Shown: positions 10,318 through 23,300 of the stretch, one piece after another | Position numbering within the stretch: the stretch's first letter is position 1 | Layout: every line of letters begins with the position of its first letter | Assembly: GCF_025766255.1 (NCBI RefSeq) | Contig: NW_026516725.1 | Span: 186,001-250,000, forward strand | From: Zychaea mexicana | Taxonomy: Eukaryota > Mucoromycota > Mucoromycetes > Mucorales > Lichtheimiaceae | Direction: 5' to 3' | Length of the DNA stretch: 64,000 nt | The notes under the pieces: model-generated | What the model was told of the DNA's origin: nothing | The model's input: the letters and a program-made list of their open reading frames with translations, nothing else | Databases searched by the model: none | Position numbers and translations under genes: made by a program

Positions 10318-10430
10318 AAGCGGTTAGAAAAGTGCATTTTGGTAAAAGGGTCTTTTTCGTACTCTTGCTTTTGTTTGATATACAGGAGGGGTGGGGAGCC
10401 GATTGATTGTTTGTAAGAACAAGTCCTTCA
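9797..10430. other. Intergenic, with (GT)n microsatellite
   Basis: Convergent 3' ends of the NPL gene and the leftward gene at 10.4-12.6 kb. A pure GT run of about 26 bases lies at 10287-10312. No coding signal was seen. Confidence 0.6.
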
Positions 10431-12592
10431 TCAACAGATGCGTGCACCAGCAAATGCTCGAGCACCGGAATAACCAATGACGGCAACATATTGCAGATCA
10501 ATGTTTTCCGAGTCTCCTTCAGCTCTTAGCAATTTGATCAGTACGTATTTTCCGACCCTATATTCTAACAGTGAGTCATTCCGAGTAACATGTAGAATCG
10601 TTAATAAAAAAGAGAGATGATGTACCTGTCGTCGAGATGCACACTATCCTGTCTATTGCTCGACATGCTGAACCACGCTACTGGATCCGTATCATCAAGA
10701 CAATCAAGACCACCCTTTAATCGCACGTATCTCTCATAATCGTTTTTTGTGAAATGATCGAATTTTGCAGTACCTAATAAGAACATTGTATCAGACCCGT
10801 AACTGTTTGTTAGGCAACCCAACTCCCCCTCCAAATGGATAACTTACTGTCAATGTCGATTGGGTTATATGAAACGAAAAAGAGACCTTCTTTGCCTATT
10901 TATTAGTAATTTTTTGTTCTTAGTAATTAAAGGCCTTTTATTTCCACGTTGTTCTTTTAATGCCATACATGGTGCAGTAAATCTAGTAGACAAAGATTCA
11001 CAGACAAAAAGATGTGAGTGTGATGTTTGGATATACACGTGAGATAGAGAAGGTTGTTCTTAAATTACCCTTGTTGCGGCGATTTGATTACAATCTGGGA
11101 AATCACGCAACTCTTGTCCGCCATGACCGGATTGTTCACAGCCGAGCCGCAGTATTGCATGAGGATATTGATCGTGCCACTTCTTCCGGAGCTATTAATC
11201 AAAACAGTTTAATGAGATCCATAGTAGTTTACTATTGCTGCTGATGCTGCTGCTGCTACGGCCGAGATAAATGTGCTTATTTACCAATAGACTGAATCAT
11301 CGTTTTGCAAGATATTTTCGACACCGAACAATGAGCTAAAGTTATAACAGAGAGCCGGAGTTCCAATCTATCAGCATTATGCATATGCAAAAAACAAAGC
11401 TGCTTGTGCTCCTTCCACACACACACACACAGTATCTCTCTAGTTGGACTGCTTACCTCCCGTCGTCATCTCCATCGTCGTACTCGTACCGGTACTGTCC
11501 GCCATCATCCATGACAATATCAAAGTCCAGTACCTGATGCTCTGAAACCGACCGCCGTTCGGACTTTTTGCTGTATCTGGTTAAATCAACCGCTGTTTCA
11601 CCGACACAGTTGTTGTTGTTGTTGTTGTAACTCCTATAATGATGATAATGGTGTTGATGATGGTGGCGTATCCAGGGACTCATTCGAGAACGTGTTCTTC
11701 GTATCAGACGTGGATCTCGATTACTATTAGTGCTACTGCTACTACCAGTACCGATACTGGAAAGATTACTCTGAAGATGATGATGACGGTGAGGATGTTG
11801 TTCGTAGATACGACGCTGATGGTGTGGTGACTGTGGACGGCTGTGATGTTGAAAGGATCGATCATGAGGCACTTGCAACAGATCAACGTCGTTGTTGCTG
11901 TTTGTAGTGTTGCTGTCGTCATAAGACCCGACAGGAGTGTCATTTCCATTTGCCCCACCTGCGCCGCTTCCGCTGCTGACACCATCATCGGCACTACTGC
12001 GGCGTATTATTGGTGGTGTACGTAAAAGCCATGGTGGGACATCCAACTGGTAAAATCGACGTTGACGATGCAAGGGTGCGCCACCTCCTACGATGCCTCC
12101 TACTACTCCAGCTTGACTCGTAGTAGCAGTGGCACCGTCGTCGCCGCTGCTGCTGCTATCGCTACGGTCACTTCCACTACGGTGAAGACGGCGACGGACT
12201 CTTGCTGCGGATTGTTGCTGCTGCTGCTGCTGCTGTTGTTGTTGTAGTCGTTGATAAAATTGCGTCACGGATGTAATTTGACCGAGGGAGTAAGAAGGGT
12301 TGTCATCGTCGTCGTCATCATCATCATCATCATCATCCACGTCGCTATAGTGGCGCATGGTCACGTCTTGATCATCATGTATAGCAGCAGGTGCAGTTGC
12401 AGTGGTAGCTGTCGTTGGCGTAGATCGACGGAAAAAGATAATCGGAGGAATCTCGTCGTCTTCCAACATAGGAGATAGATCGTTGAATGCAACGTTGAGA
12501 GCGTCATAATCAAGATCCTCTTCTTCGTTGTCGTCGTGGAGGTCGCTGTTGTAGTTGCTGTTGTTGTTGTATGGAGTTAAAGCAATAGGCAT
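10431..12592 (-). CDS. Unknown protein, homopolymer-rich N-terminus and conserved C-terminal domain
   Basis: Leftward gene of seven exons: 11457-12592, 11285-11335, 11069-11191, 10969-10982 (14 nt), 10848-10886, 10626-10773 and 10431-10557. They join in phase into 545 residues. The first exon is disordered: 12 consecutive Asp near residue 90, 11 Gln near residue 117, then Ser-, His- and Asn-rich stretches. The later exons look folded and conserved: SLFGVENILQNDDSVYC, SGRSGTINILMQYCG, CVISQIVIKSPQQGFTAPC, DDTDPVAWFSM and GKYVLIKLLRAEGDSENIDL, ending GYSGARAFAGARIC. The alternation of strands and the 'KYVLIKLLR..g....NIDLQYV..IGY' ending recall galactose-binding-like beta sandwiches of the APC10/DOC type. 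That is a weak inference. The function is unknown. The 14-nt exon is needed to keep phase. Confidence 0.65.
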
Positions 12593-14581
12593 TGTATGTG
12601 TAGATGTGCTTGTGGTTCTGGATGCTCCTGCGGATGTGTGTGTGTGTGTGTGTATGTGTTTTTGTCAGAAGGCAAAAAGAAAATGGAAAAAGGTACTCCC
12701 CCTTTTTTTTGCTGTTGTTCGCAGGTGTTCAAAAGGGAAAGAGAGAAGGAAAAGAAAGAGAAAGAAAAAAAGAAACCCCGCAGCCTTGGGAGGGCTCTTA
12801 ATGCTTGAAATCAATATCAGTCTAACCCTACTCGGTCACACGCTATTATTTACGCCCGCAGCGGAGACAAACCGTCAACAATAATAGTCTCCATTTGGGC
12901 TCTCGTTGTAGATCAAGCTCATTAGCCATAAAGCTCATTTGGATTCTCATTCCAGTCGAAAGATTACCATAGTCTTATTGAAAAGTTCTTTTGGAGAGTA
13001 GTATTGAGCATATGTGTAAGGCGCAGTAATGATATATTGGACTGCGGGAACCCAAATCGAGTCGCTTTACCCAAGGATATCATGGTTGGATCCGTTGTCC
13101 TCCTTTCTCTGTCTTGTATCCATCATCACTCACCTTTGCTGCATAACTTAGGTGAATACACGTGTATACACATTATGAGTCATTCATATAAAGTGCTAGC
13201 GTGCGCTCGGGCCGCTCACGCTTTTGATCATGTTGATCACTCAAAAGTAACGTGACCGTTTGGATTGTAATGGCGTTTTTCCATCATTCTTACATGGTAC
13301 AATAATATATATTGATATACTGCGCAACATCTTTTGAAATATACATCTCTCTCTACATACACGATGATTCTGTTACTTTAATAATTTAAGCTTTCACTTT
13401 CATTGCATCGCGCTACTGTTCATGATGCTATATGCAGACAAGCGTGTCGTGCTGAATACAGCAGCAGATGCACTTCGGTCATAAAAAGTGTTGTTTGTGT
13501 TGTACGTCGTCTCGCCGTTTCCTATCACTTTTGAAAGCTTGCTCACTGAAAATGTACATTCACACTTGGTGTATGACTCTCATTCGATAGTACGCATGGA
13601 CTCCTTGCACTGATAGGGGTGTCGAAGGGAATACCCCTTCGTGAGCAAGACGGAAGATTCTGAGACATTTTACTACTACTAGGCATAGCATATTCATGGG
13701 CACGCTCTTCATATAGTCTGTTCAGAGATATTTAGAAACAGGAGCTGGGCTTTGCACAGTAATATTACACTTGTGTGTGGTCTTACCACCTAAATCATTC
13801 AATTTACCAACTTCATTTACCTGGACCATCACAGCTTAATACAGGGCCAACATGAGCACTTTCTTTCGGAAACCCTTGAGACATATAGTGTAAACAAAGT
13901 CGTGAAAGTGCAAAGCCAGAGAAGATATATCAAATCAATTGTACACCAACACCACATCGACAGTACAGGACTTTACTTTTCACAATCGAAAATGACGTTT
14001 ACTCAGCAAAAGACTTTTTCGCACCCTGACCGTCGATCATTTAACATCATACAACATCAAATGCTCTTTATGAAGGCGCGCGGATATCACTATACATGCG
14101 TCTCTAAGACCGATTTTGTGCCCCCAGTACCTCGAAAAACGAACTTCTTAACAGTTCTTTCAAGAGGAACTTCAGTTTAGTCGGTTGGCAAATCCGAGGC
14201 ATTATTATTATGTACAACAAACAGCCGATCGAACACTGATGCAACCAAGTGTAATGAAGCCCACAGATATAAAAGTACATAACTGCATCTCTACATATCC
14301 TGTATCGCCTGTGCTCTGATACGATTGTTTACAAGTTCAACGCAATATCCTTATATATTACCACGGACATACATACTTGTATATATGGTATTGAATGACG
14401 AATGTTGCTTACACACTGGGAAGTTTATAGAAGCTTGCACACAATTCTCAATCGCTTCTGTTACTATGATACTACAAGCTTTTTTTCTTTTAAAGTTTTG
14501 CCAATGACGTTTACTGTCGGTACAGGTTCTAGATCACACAATACATGCCTCGTTTATAGGCTAAACGACGTTATTCATTAG
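12593..14581. other. Intergenic, microsatellites only
   Basis: Presumed promoter side of the 12592 gene. A (GT)n run lies at 12635-12653, followed by a purine-rich A/G stretch (12730-12780). Open frames in 13.0-14.2 kb lack splice logic or motifs. No tRNA was found. Sequence just left of 14582 may hold further exons of gene X but none could be defined. Confidence 0.5.
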
Positions 14582-15163
14582 GTCATTATTGTTGGGTTGA
14601 TGCAATCCGAAGGGTATGTAACTTTTTGTGTCCAAGAAAATCCATCAGCGAGCGTCATGTCGTATTTGATTGTTGATGAACTATTGCTCTCGTCAAATTA
14701 CTCCAGGATATGGGTATATCACAGCAAAACGGATAACACGAAGGTTCTACGCATGTGACAGAGGCGATCAGATATTCTAGAGGCAGAACCAGTCAGCGAT
14801 GGTCAGATGTGTCTGGAAACGCTTCAAAAACTCACAAAAGCCATTGTCGAATCGCCCGATCAACTACGGGAGAATACGTACGGAATTACCAAGACCATAT
14901 TGAGCCACAGAGTGCCCTACTTTAGCTCGTTCATAGATTCAACCATCAAGTTAGGTGGCCGAACTTAACATCAACACCAAGCACTGTAAGATTTTTCAGA
15001 TTTGATTGTTCGAGAAACAAGTTCTAGACACGGTGAAGGGGAACCTGGCATAGTCTTTTTGAAACTAGGCAATTTCCAAAGCAATATTCCGCCACAATTT
15101 AACGTCGTAACTGTACATAATATTAGTCTCATTTTAAAGCTAAAGACCAGCTCTTCCTTTTAA
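14582..15163 (+). pseudogene. Gene X, copy A: 3' exons of an unknown gene, possibly broken
   Basis: Three coding-like blocks in order. 14582-14755 reads VIIVGLMQSEGYVTFCVQEN and continues to YSRIWVYHSKTDNTKVL before a stop. 14781-14954 reads AEPVSDGQMCLETLQKLTKA and continues to SSFIDSTIKL. 15000-15163 reads DLIVRETSSRHGEGEPGIVF and ends LKLKTSSSF. The last two join cleanly through an intron (donor at 14955, acceptor TTTTTCAG). The first junction needs a non-standard donor (GC), so this copy may be damaged. The final 164-nt exon recurs at the same length in copy B (37020-37183) with three amino-acid changes in 54, which argues that it is or was coding. No family was recognised. It is followed 0.28 kb later by gene Y on the same strand. 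Confidence 0.45.
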
Positions 15164-15381
15164 TAACCAGTTGCTTATGTGTCATGAATGGAGAAAGAAT
15201 GAAGGGGAAGGAGTAAGAGTCTGACAGGACTCGTGGGAAGGCAAGTTCCCGATGCATGAATTTTCTGCAATTGCTTCCCGCTGCACCCTAGTACGGGAAA
15301 ACATTGACGAAGGGTTGACGTGTTTGTTCAATAATTCTCTGACGTGTTCGTTCTGTGTGATTGATTGGCTTTAAGTTACTG

Positions 15382-15389
15382 TATAAATA
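15382..15389 (+). promoter_or_regulatory. TATA box of gene Y copy A
   Basis: TATAAATA, 50 bases upstream of the first ATG (15439) of gene Y and followed by a T-rich run. The same box and surroundings occur in arm B at 36794-36801. Confidence 0.55.
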
Positions 15390-15438
15390 CCAGTGGACGT
15401 AATCGTTTTTTCTTTTTTTCGATTTCATCTTTGAGCTG

Positions 15439-16133
15439 ATGCAAAAACTCCCTTTTCCACGACCCGCTCAATTGTTCGTGGTTTCTTTCTTCCAAAAAAT
15501 GCTACGACCCTAAAACCGCCAAGTGCGGCTCAAGAGTCGCGCTTTACAACAACTTGACGGCATCGAGCTATATAACACCATCATGAGAAACAGCAAGCTC
15601 CTAGGTTTAAAAAACAGCAGTAAAGCACATAGACGCAGAGTATGTTTGACTCAGAGTTTATGTAATTTTATTAAGTGGCATACTAACGTATCCTATATAG
15701 TTATTGCTATATTCACTTCGCCACCCACGTCAATGCTTCAGTGTTTTACAACACATACCAAGGGCATCAAAACTCTATGTTTGGTTTGCGCGAGGTTGAT
15801 GTGCTGCCCGCGATGGAGAACGGCGAAGTCGTTGTTTGTCGTCATGAAGAGTGGACTTTTCAGCTCCCAGCTCTGCTGCGGCGTCATCTCTAGGCAAAAG
15901 GTATTTGATTCTTTTGCATGAAGATATTATTTCATTCTTATTGGGGCTTCTGGAAAAAGATAATGGTTGGTGATATTCCGTGCTAATTCAACATAATTTA
16001 TAGGTTCACAGAGGACCGACTAGCTGAGATGCTTGTAAAAAGAGCAAAGAAGATAAAAAAGAGACGTCGAATTGACGATGAGATTGACGAAGTCGACGAA
16101 CAAATTGACATGGCAAGATTGCTTTTGCAATAA
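15439..16133 (+). CDS. Gene Y, copy A: small unknown protein with basic and acidic C-terminus
   Basis: A small rightward gene whose 3' exons are clear: 15864-15900 (APSSAAASSLGKR) and 16004-16133 (FTEDRLAEMLVKRAKKIKKR, an acidic heptad-like stretch, ending ARLLLQ, stop at 16131). The phase between them is correct. An upstream exon ending near 15604 reads KSRALQQLDGIELYNTIMRN. A single-base indel between the two arms just after 15604 supports an intron there. The beginning is uncertain: ATG 15439 (MQKLPFPRPAQLF) is in the same frame but a TAA at 15511 must be spliced out. The protein is short, basic then acidic, probably helical and nuclear (inference). The paralogue in arm B has nine conservative changes in 38 residues of the last exon. 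No family was recognised. Confidence 0.45.
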
Positions 16134-16347
16134 AATGCACTACATAATTCAATTTAGTCATACAATGTTGATTGTTTGTTTATTTGGGCGTTTGTGCTCT
16201 AAAACCCAAGGCAAAACTCGATTTCCAAACAAGAACGCTTACGGAATGAGTATTTTGGATTAGGGTAGTCTGCATCAGGCGTTTTGCGCCATTAAGCGCT
16301 TTTATCGTCAATCATATTACTTTGTTGATAGACCGTCGCATATATTG

Positions 16348-17107
16348 TTAGAATTATATATATATTATATGAGAAAGAGAAGCACAGCTAGCTATAAAAG
16401 CTGTTTTCCAAGGAAAGCATTTTGAGTGCTTAATCCATCCAATACAGCCATGCTCCATAGACGTTTTGACAGCTTTAGTTAATCTTGATATCAACTGTTC
16501 CTTTTCACTCAACCTATGCCTTCTTCCGAAACATATATATCAGAGTAATTAGTATTGAGGTTGCTTGTAATTATAGTGATTAAATCTTGCATACTCACCC
16601 ATATTTACTTTTGACCACAATACTTCTACAATACAGTAGGAACCGGCGTTTTGAAATTGCATAAACAGCATGGGGTATATCAATACGTTATTGTTACACG
16701 CATATTCGAAAGGAGCCATTATTGGTACTGTACATCGATCACAATCGCTGTACTTTTTTAAATCTGCTCTGCCTCGTGTTCCGCGGAATCATTTTTGACA
16801 CTTGATTAATGCAAGACACCCCGCCCCTTCTGTTATTGACGGTGGCACAAAAGATCATTTGACATATGTCATAATAGAAAAAAAATAAATCCGCGTGTTT
16901 TTCTTCTTGTGTATTTCTCTTCATTGGCAGTTAGCGAAATGATAGATTTGCTTTATGATGTGCATGAAAAGAAAAAAAAATCTGTGAGTGTGCGTGGATT
17001 TTATCCCCAAAAATTATATATACAATAAGACGGTGAGAAAATATACAGTAAGAAAAAAGATGCTTGAAGGTGTGGGAGGGACGAAGGAAGAAGTAGCTGT
17101 TAATCCT
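16348..17107. other. Intergenic, 3' side of PKA gene
   Basis: AT-rich spacer with TA-rich runs near 16360-16380. No gene was supported. A leftward frame at 16739-16924 has no support. Confidence 0.55.
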
Positions 17108-19206
<2,099 letters not shown>

Positions 19207-19579
19207 TGTCTCGAGTCCTAGCTAGTGGTAGCAGTAAGAAAGAGAAGGGTTGTGTGTGTGTGTGTAATATAAAAAAAAAGAGAAAAAAAAAAAGAAAGGC
19301 TTAAAAAAAGTTGCCAGTGCTCGACGAGTCATTTTTATTTAATGCAAAAAACCTTGTTTCTGTTTCAGATGTTGAATTTTGTTGCTGGGTCGAAAATAGT
19401 TCATCCCCCGTTTCATTGCTGCTATTGTTACTGTTGCCAGGAAAATCTCTGCACTAGTGCACTTTTTTAAAGTGACATCATGTTACTTCTTTAAGGATCT
19501 GTCAACAGCAACAAACGTAGAAGACCTTGTGATGATATGACCTGATACTGGTAGTGTCAGCCAAGCACTGCTTTATTAT
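19207..19579. other. Intergenic between PKA start and EF-hand gene end
   Basis: 373 bases. It contains a short (GT)n run (19249-19264) and A-rich tracts. This is the presumed PKA promoter. No coding signal. Confidence 0.6.
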
Positions 19580-20238
19580 TTAGTTGGCTCTAAACTTATC
19601 CGGTACAAAATCACCCTCTCTTTGTCCTTCCTGCTGTTCGTGTTTGTTATCCTTTGCCTCTTCTTGTTCGTCGTCGTCGTCGTCGTCGTCGTCCGTGGAC
19701 CATTGAGGTTGTTCACTGTGGTGAAACGATTTAGGTGTACCCTTTTGCGGTGGGTGATGGTCCATCCATTGCTTCTCCTCACGCACTTCCTCGGGTGTCC
19801 AGTCCGGTAACTGGCTCTTCATGTATTCCGCCAGCGAAATCATGCCATCCTTGTCCTTATCCAAATCTTGCAGTGCTCGATCCACAATCGTGCGCACATG
19901 GTGTGCATTTGGATCAATGTCTCGCTCCAGCCCATACATTGCTCGTAAATCGCTTTCGTCCCAATACCCATCACCATTGCTGTCGTGGATTTTGAAAAAA
20001 GCAACTTCATCCAAAACTTCAACTCCATGAGCGTCCTGCATGTGTCTGGTATTTGTTGTTGTCCACATTAGTTTTTCCTTTTTCTTCTAGCGCCGTCGCC
20101 TTCACACCTCCCCTACACCTTTTTTACTCCCAGTAGGACATACTTGTCTTCGAAATTGGCAAAATGCATTTGTTGCTCACTAGCAGCAACAGTCAATATG
20201 CTAGCGAATGCACTGAGAACAGCAATGAGTCTGGTCAT
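19580..20238 (-). CDS. Secreted EF-hand calcium-binding protein
   Basis: Two exons (20144-20238 and 19580-20045) give 186 residues. The start MTRLIAVLSAFASILTVAAS is a typical signal peptide with a cleavage site after the Ala-rich stretch. Two EF-hands follow: loop DSNGDGYWDESD (near residue 55) and loop DKDKDGMISLAE (near residue 100), both with the acidic ligand at position 12. The spacing and HMQDAHGVEVLDEVAFFKIH before the first loop resemble nucleobindin-like and fungal secretory-pathway EF-hand proteins. The tail is acidic with eight Asp in a row and ends DFVPDKFRAN, with no KDEL/HDEL retention signal. It probably binds calcium in the secretory route or outside the cell. The 3' end of TOP3B lies only 89 bases from its start. 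Confidence 0.85.
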
Positions 20239-20326
20239 AATGTATTGTAATTGTTGTTGTTGTACAAAAAGGACAAAAAGGAAAAGAATGCTAAAAGCTG
20301 AGAAAAAGGAGGAGAAAGGTGTATTT

Positions 20327-23300
20327 TTATCGCATGTCTGCATACAACTTTCGCAGTTTCGGATCAACCCACTTTCGTCGCCGTCTCTTTCCGCCATGAC
20401 GCCGTCGTACACTTTTCCTTGCAAACCGTGTCGCTAGCAAGGCCTCCATCTCTTCATCGCACATGACACAACCACTGACAGGTGCTTTATTTTGGTTCTC
20501 TCGGAACTCGGCCTTGAGAATCACCGTGCCACAGTCTTCACACATTTCGTTTTGCAGTATGCTGACATCTAGAGAGACAGAAAGAGAGAGACAGACACAC
20601 ACACCACGTGTTACATGTAATCCAAATTAGCATTAAATTTGAGGGATAGATGCATATGTGTATACATGTATACTTTACGCTTAATGGTATCCAGAAAAGT
20701 AGAGACAATGTTACACTCATTGCAGCTGAGTTTCCATCGAGGGGCAGACGTTGCATCCAGAACCAGACGCCCTTGGCAGGGATCCACTTGTTGTTCGGAT
20801 TCGGGACATGGACAGACTGCGTTGCGTACCATCGAATGTTGACACGTAGGATGGAGACACTGATTACATCCCATGCCTGCAGATAAAACATCAGCAAAAG
20901 TTCTCTTTTCTCTTTGATGTAGGTCTACAAAGATACAGGTGGCTTTACCTTTCTTAAAGTTTTCAAAAGGCGGATGGTTATAACAATAAGGACAGATCGG
21001 GTATCCAGTGCCTTTTGATCCTGTCGAATACAGTACCAATTCAAAGTCATCCAAGGGCTATACAAAGAGATTTTAGAACAAACAAACAAATACTCTCTCT
21101 ATATACATATCGCTTCCCCTTTTCCGTGGTCCAGCCCTCCCACTACAGCCTGTTAGCTTGATGTAAAAACAAAACTTACACATCGAAGCTCTCGGTATAA
21201 CTTTATATTTCCATTCATTGGAAGAGAATATGTCTCATCACACGTTGGGCAATGCAGTCGATTTGGTTTGAGAGCAATATATTTCATATATCTAACAAAA
21301 GAAGAACAAGAGGGTTACTCGCTATTGCAGGTATGCATACTTGTGTCGTACTCGTTTTACCTTTTACATTTACCGCACTTGGATAATGGCTTGCCAGAAG
21401 CCGCCAAAGTCGAGAATGTTGCTTCAAATAATTCATCCATAGCTTCAACCTAAAGGTATTTTCCCATGGATACTGTGTTACTTTTTAAACTTGCATCATT
21501 TTCCCTTGAAAACGCTAGAAAGAACACAGATGATGGAAATTGCTTACATGCTTGACAAAGTAAGCAAACTTGCTTTCAAACATGTCCAAAAAGTACTGCA
21601 GGACTTCTTTTTGAGAGGCCTTGCCTGAGGCGATCAAGTTTAGCTGCTGCTCCATATCTGACCGCATCGTTGGGAGGGACAATTCAGGATCGATTTTTTC
21701 TATTACAGCAATTTTGATTTAGATGCTATGTTAGACTTCTTTCCGTTGATGTGTAGAATCTTTACGGAATAGTTCAAATCCTTACGATATCTAAAAATAT
21801 TCAAGGGAAAAGGGCAGGGTGAGAAGAACAAAGGTTTTTGCATAAAGTGACAGGTGTCAATACAAAGATCACATAACATAGTAGCATGTAATCTTAAGCC
21901 AAAGAAAAAACCACACACACACACACACAGAGAGAGAGATATAATGGATATATGTACTTTACCCATGAATGAGAACAATGCCCAGGTTAGTCGGCACAAG
22001 GCGTCGTGCTCCACTGGTCACATTGACATAGTTCCGTTGACAGATATTGTTAATGTGTGTAGGAATACTGGCGTCTGTGCCAATGCCGTTTTGTTCCATC
22101 AATCCAATCAATTCGGCCTCGGTCAAATAGTCGGGTGGACTCGTCTTGCCTTCGCGTAATGTGAGAGACGTGATCGCAAGTGTCTCGTCCTTTTGGAATT
22201 CAGGGATCGGTTCGTCCGGCTTGGTCAACCAATGCATCACTGCTGAGAAACCGGGCGATATTGTTTGTGATCCTGTATATAACATTGTGTTGTTGTTACC
22301 GTTGAGTTATGTATTTCATAAAGCACACCATAGCAATACAGAAAAAAAAAAGGAGGCCATTACCCTTGCACTCGAACCGTTCGTTGCCAATCGCAATCTT
22401 TGCGGTGGTTGTTGTGTATTGCAAATTGGCACTGATGGAACCGATAAATGTTCTTGCGATGAAATCGTAGATACGCCAGGTATCGCCATATAAATCACCT
22501 TCCTCTGCAACCCGCATAGGTGTACTAAACGGTCATCGATAAGTTCCACTTGATTGAACCACAAAAGAAAAGAAGAGAACTTACATGGGTGGATGATCAC
22601 CAATATCTACACCACCAGTGGGTTTTTGGAATCCATTCAGGAGCAAGTCTTCACAGATATGACCCCTATGTCATTTATATTCAGGGCATTTATGATAGAG
22701 TGCCAAAACAGAGTTAATAGAGTGACACATTTACATACACGCTTGGCCCTCACTATGAATTACCAATTTGACTGATTAGATTGTTCTTTGAGCACACTTA
22801 TCAAGTCGAAACTTTCGGGATACTTTGATGTTTCGGTACGTGGATACGAAATATAACCTTGTGTATAAAGCCGTTCAGCAATGCTCATCTGTTGAGTAGA
22901 GTTATCGAGCAAAAAAAAATGTATAAGCATAAATGGTGTCCTCCCTGTCGTTCTTCTCCTTCTGTTTTACATTACACTTTCACTTGGACTGATGCCTAAT
23001 CCGGAGGAGCAATGCTTCAATAACTCAACCTAGTAACATATACATGAATTTAGCAAGACAACAAAATACTAAATATCTATAACCCAATCCTATCCCGTCT
23101 TTTTAGCTAAAACAACAACAACAACAACAAAACTGGTTTTTTTTTTTTTTACCGTATTTAGCGCATGGGGTCGTTGTCGCGACTTTTTCTTGACATCCAC
23201 ACTCAAAACTGTAGCATGTTTCGACTCGATGGAGTTCAAGAACAAAAGTGCGACCTGATGATCATACAACCGTTCCCGATCCCACGTCAGTTGCTGCGCT

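Larger units (their letters stand above)
14995..16347 (+). repeat. Inverted duplication, arm A (1.35 kb)
   Basis: Starts TTCAGATTTGATTG and ends GCATATATTG. Its reverse complement is at 35784-37188 (arm B), 19.4 kb away, with clear identity over the whole length. Arm B is longer by about 52 bases because of a 63-nt in-frame expansion in gene Y minus a small deletion. The left border coincides with the splice acceptor of gene X's last exon. The spacer between arms holds five minus-strand genes. Confidence 0.85.
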
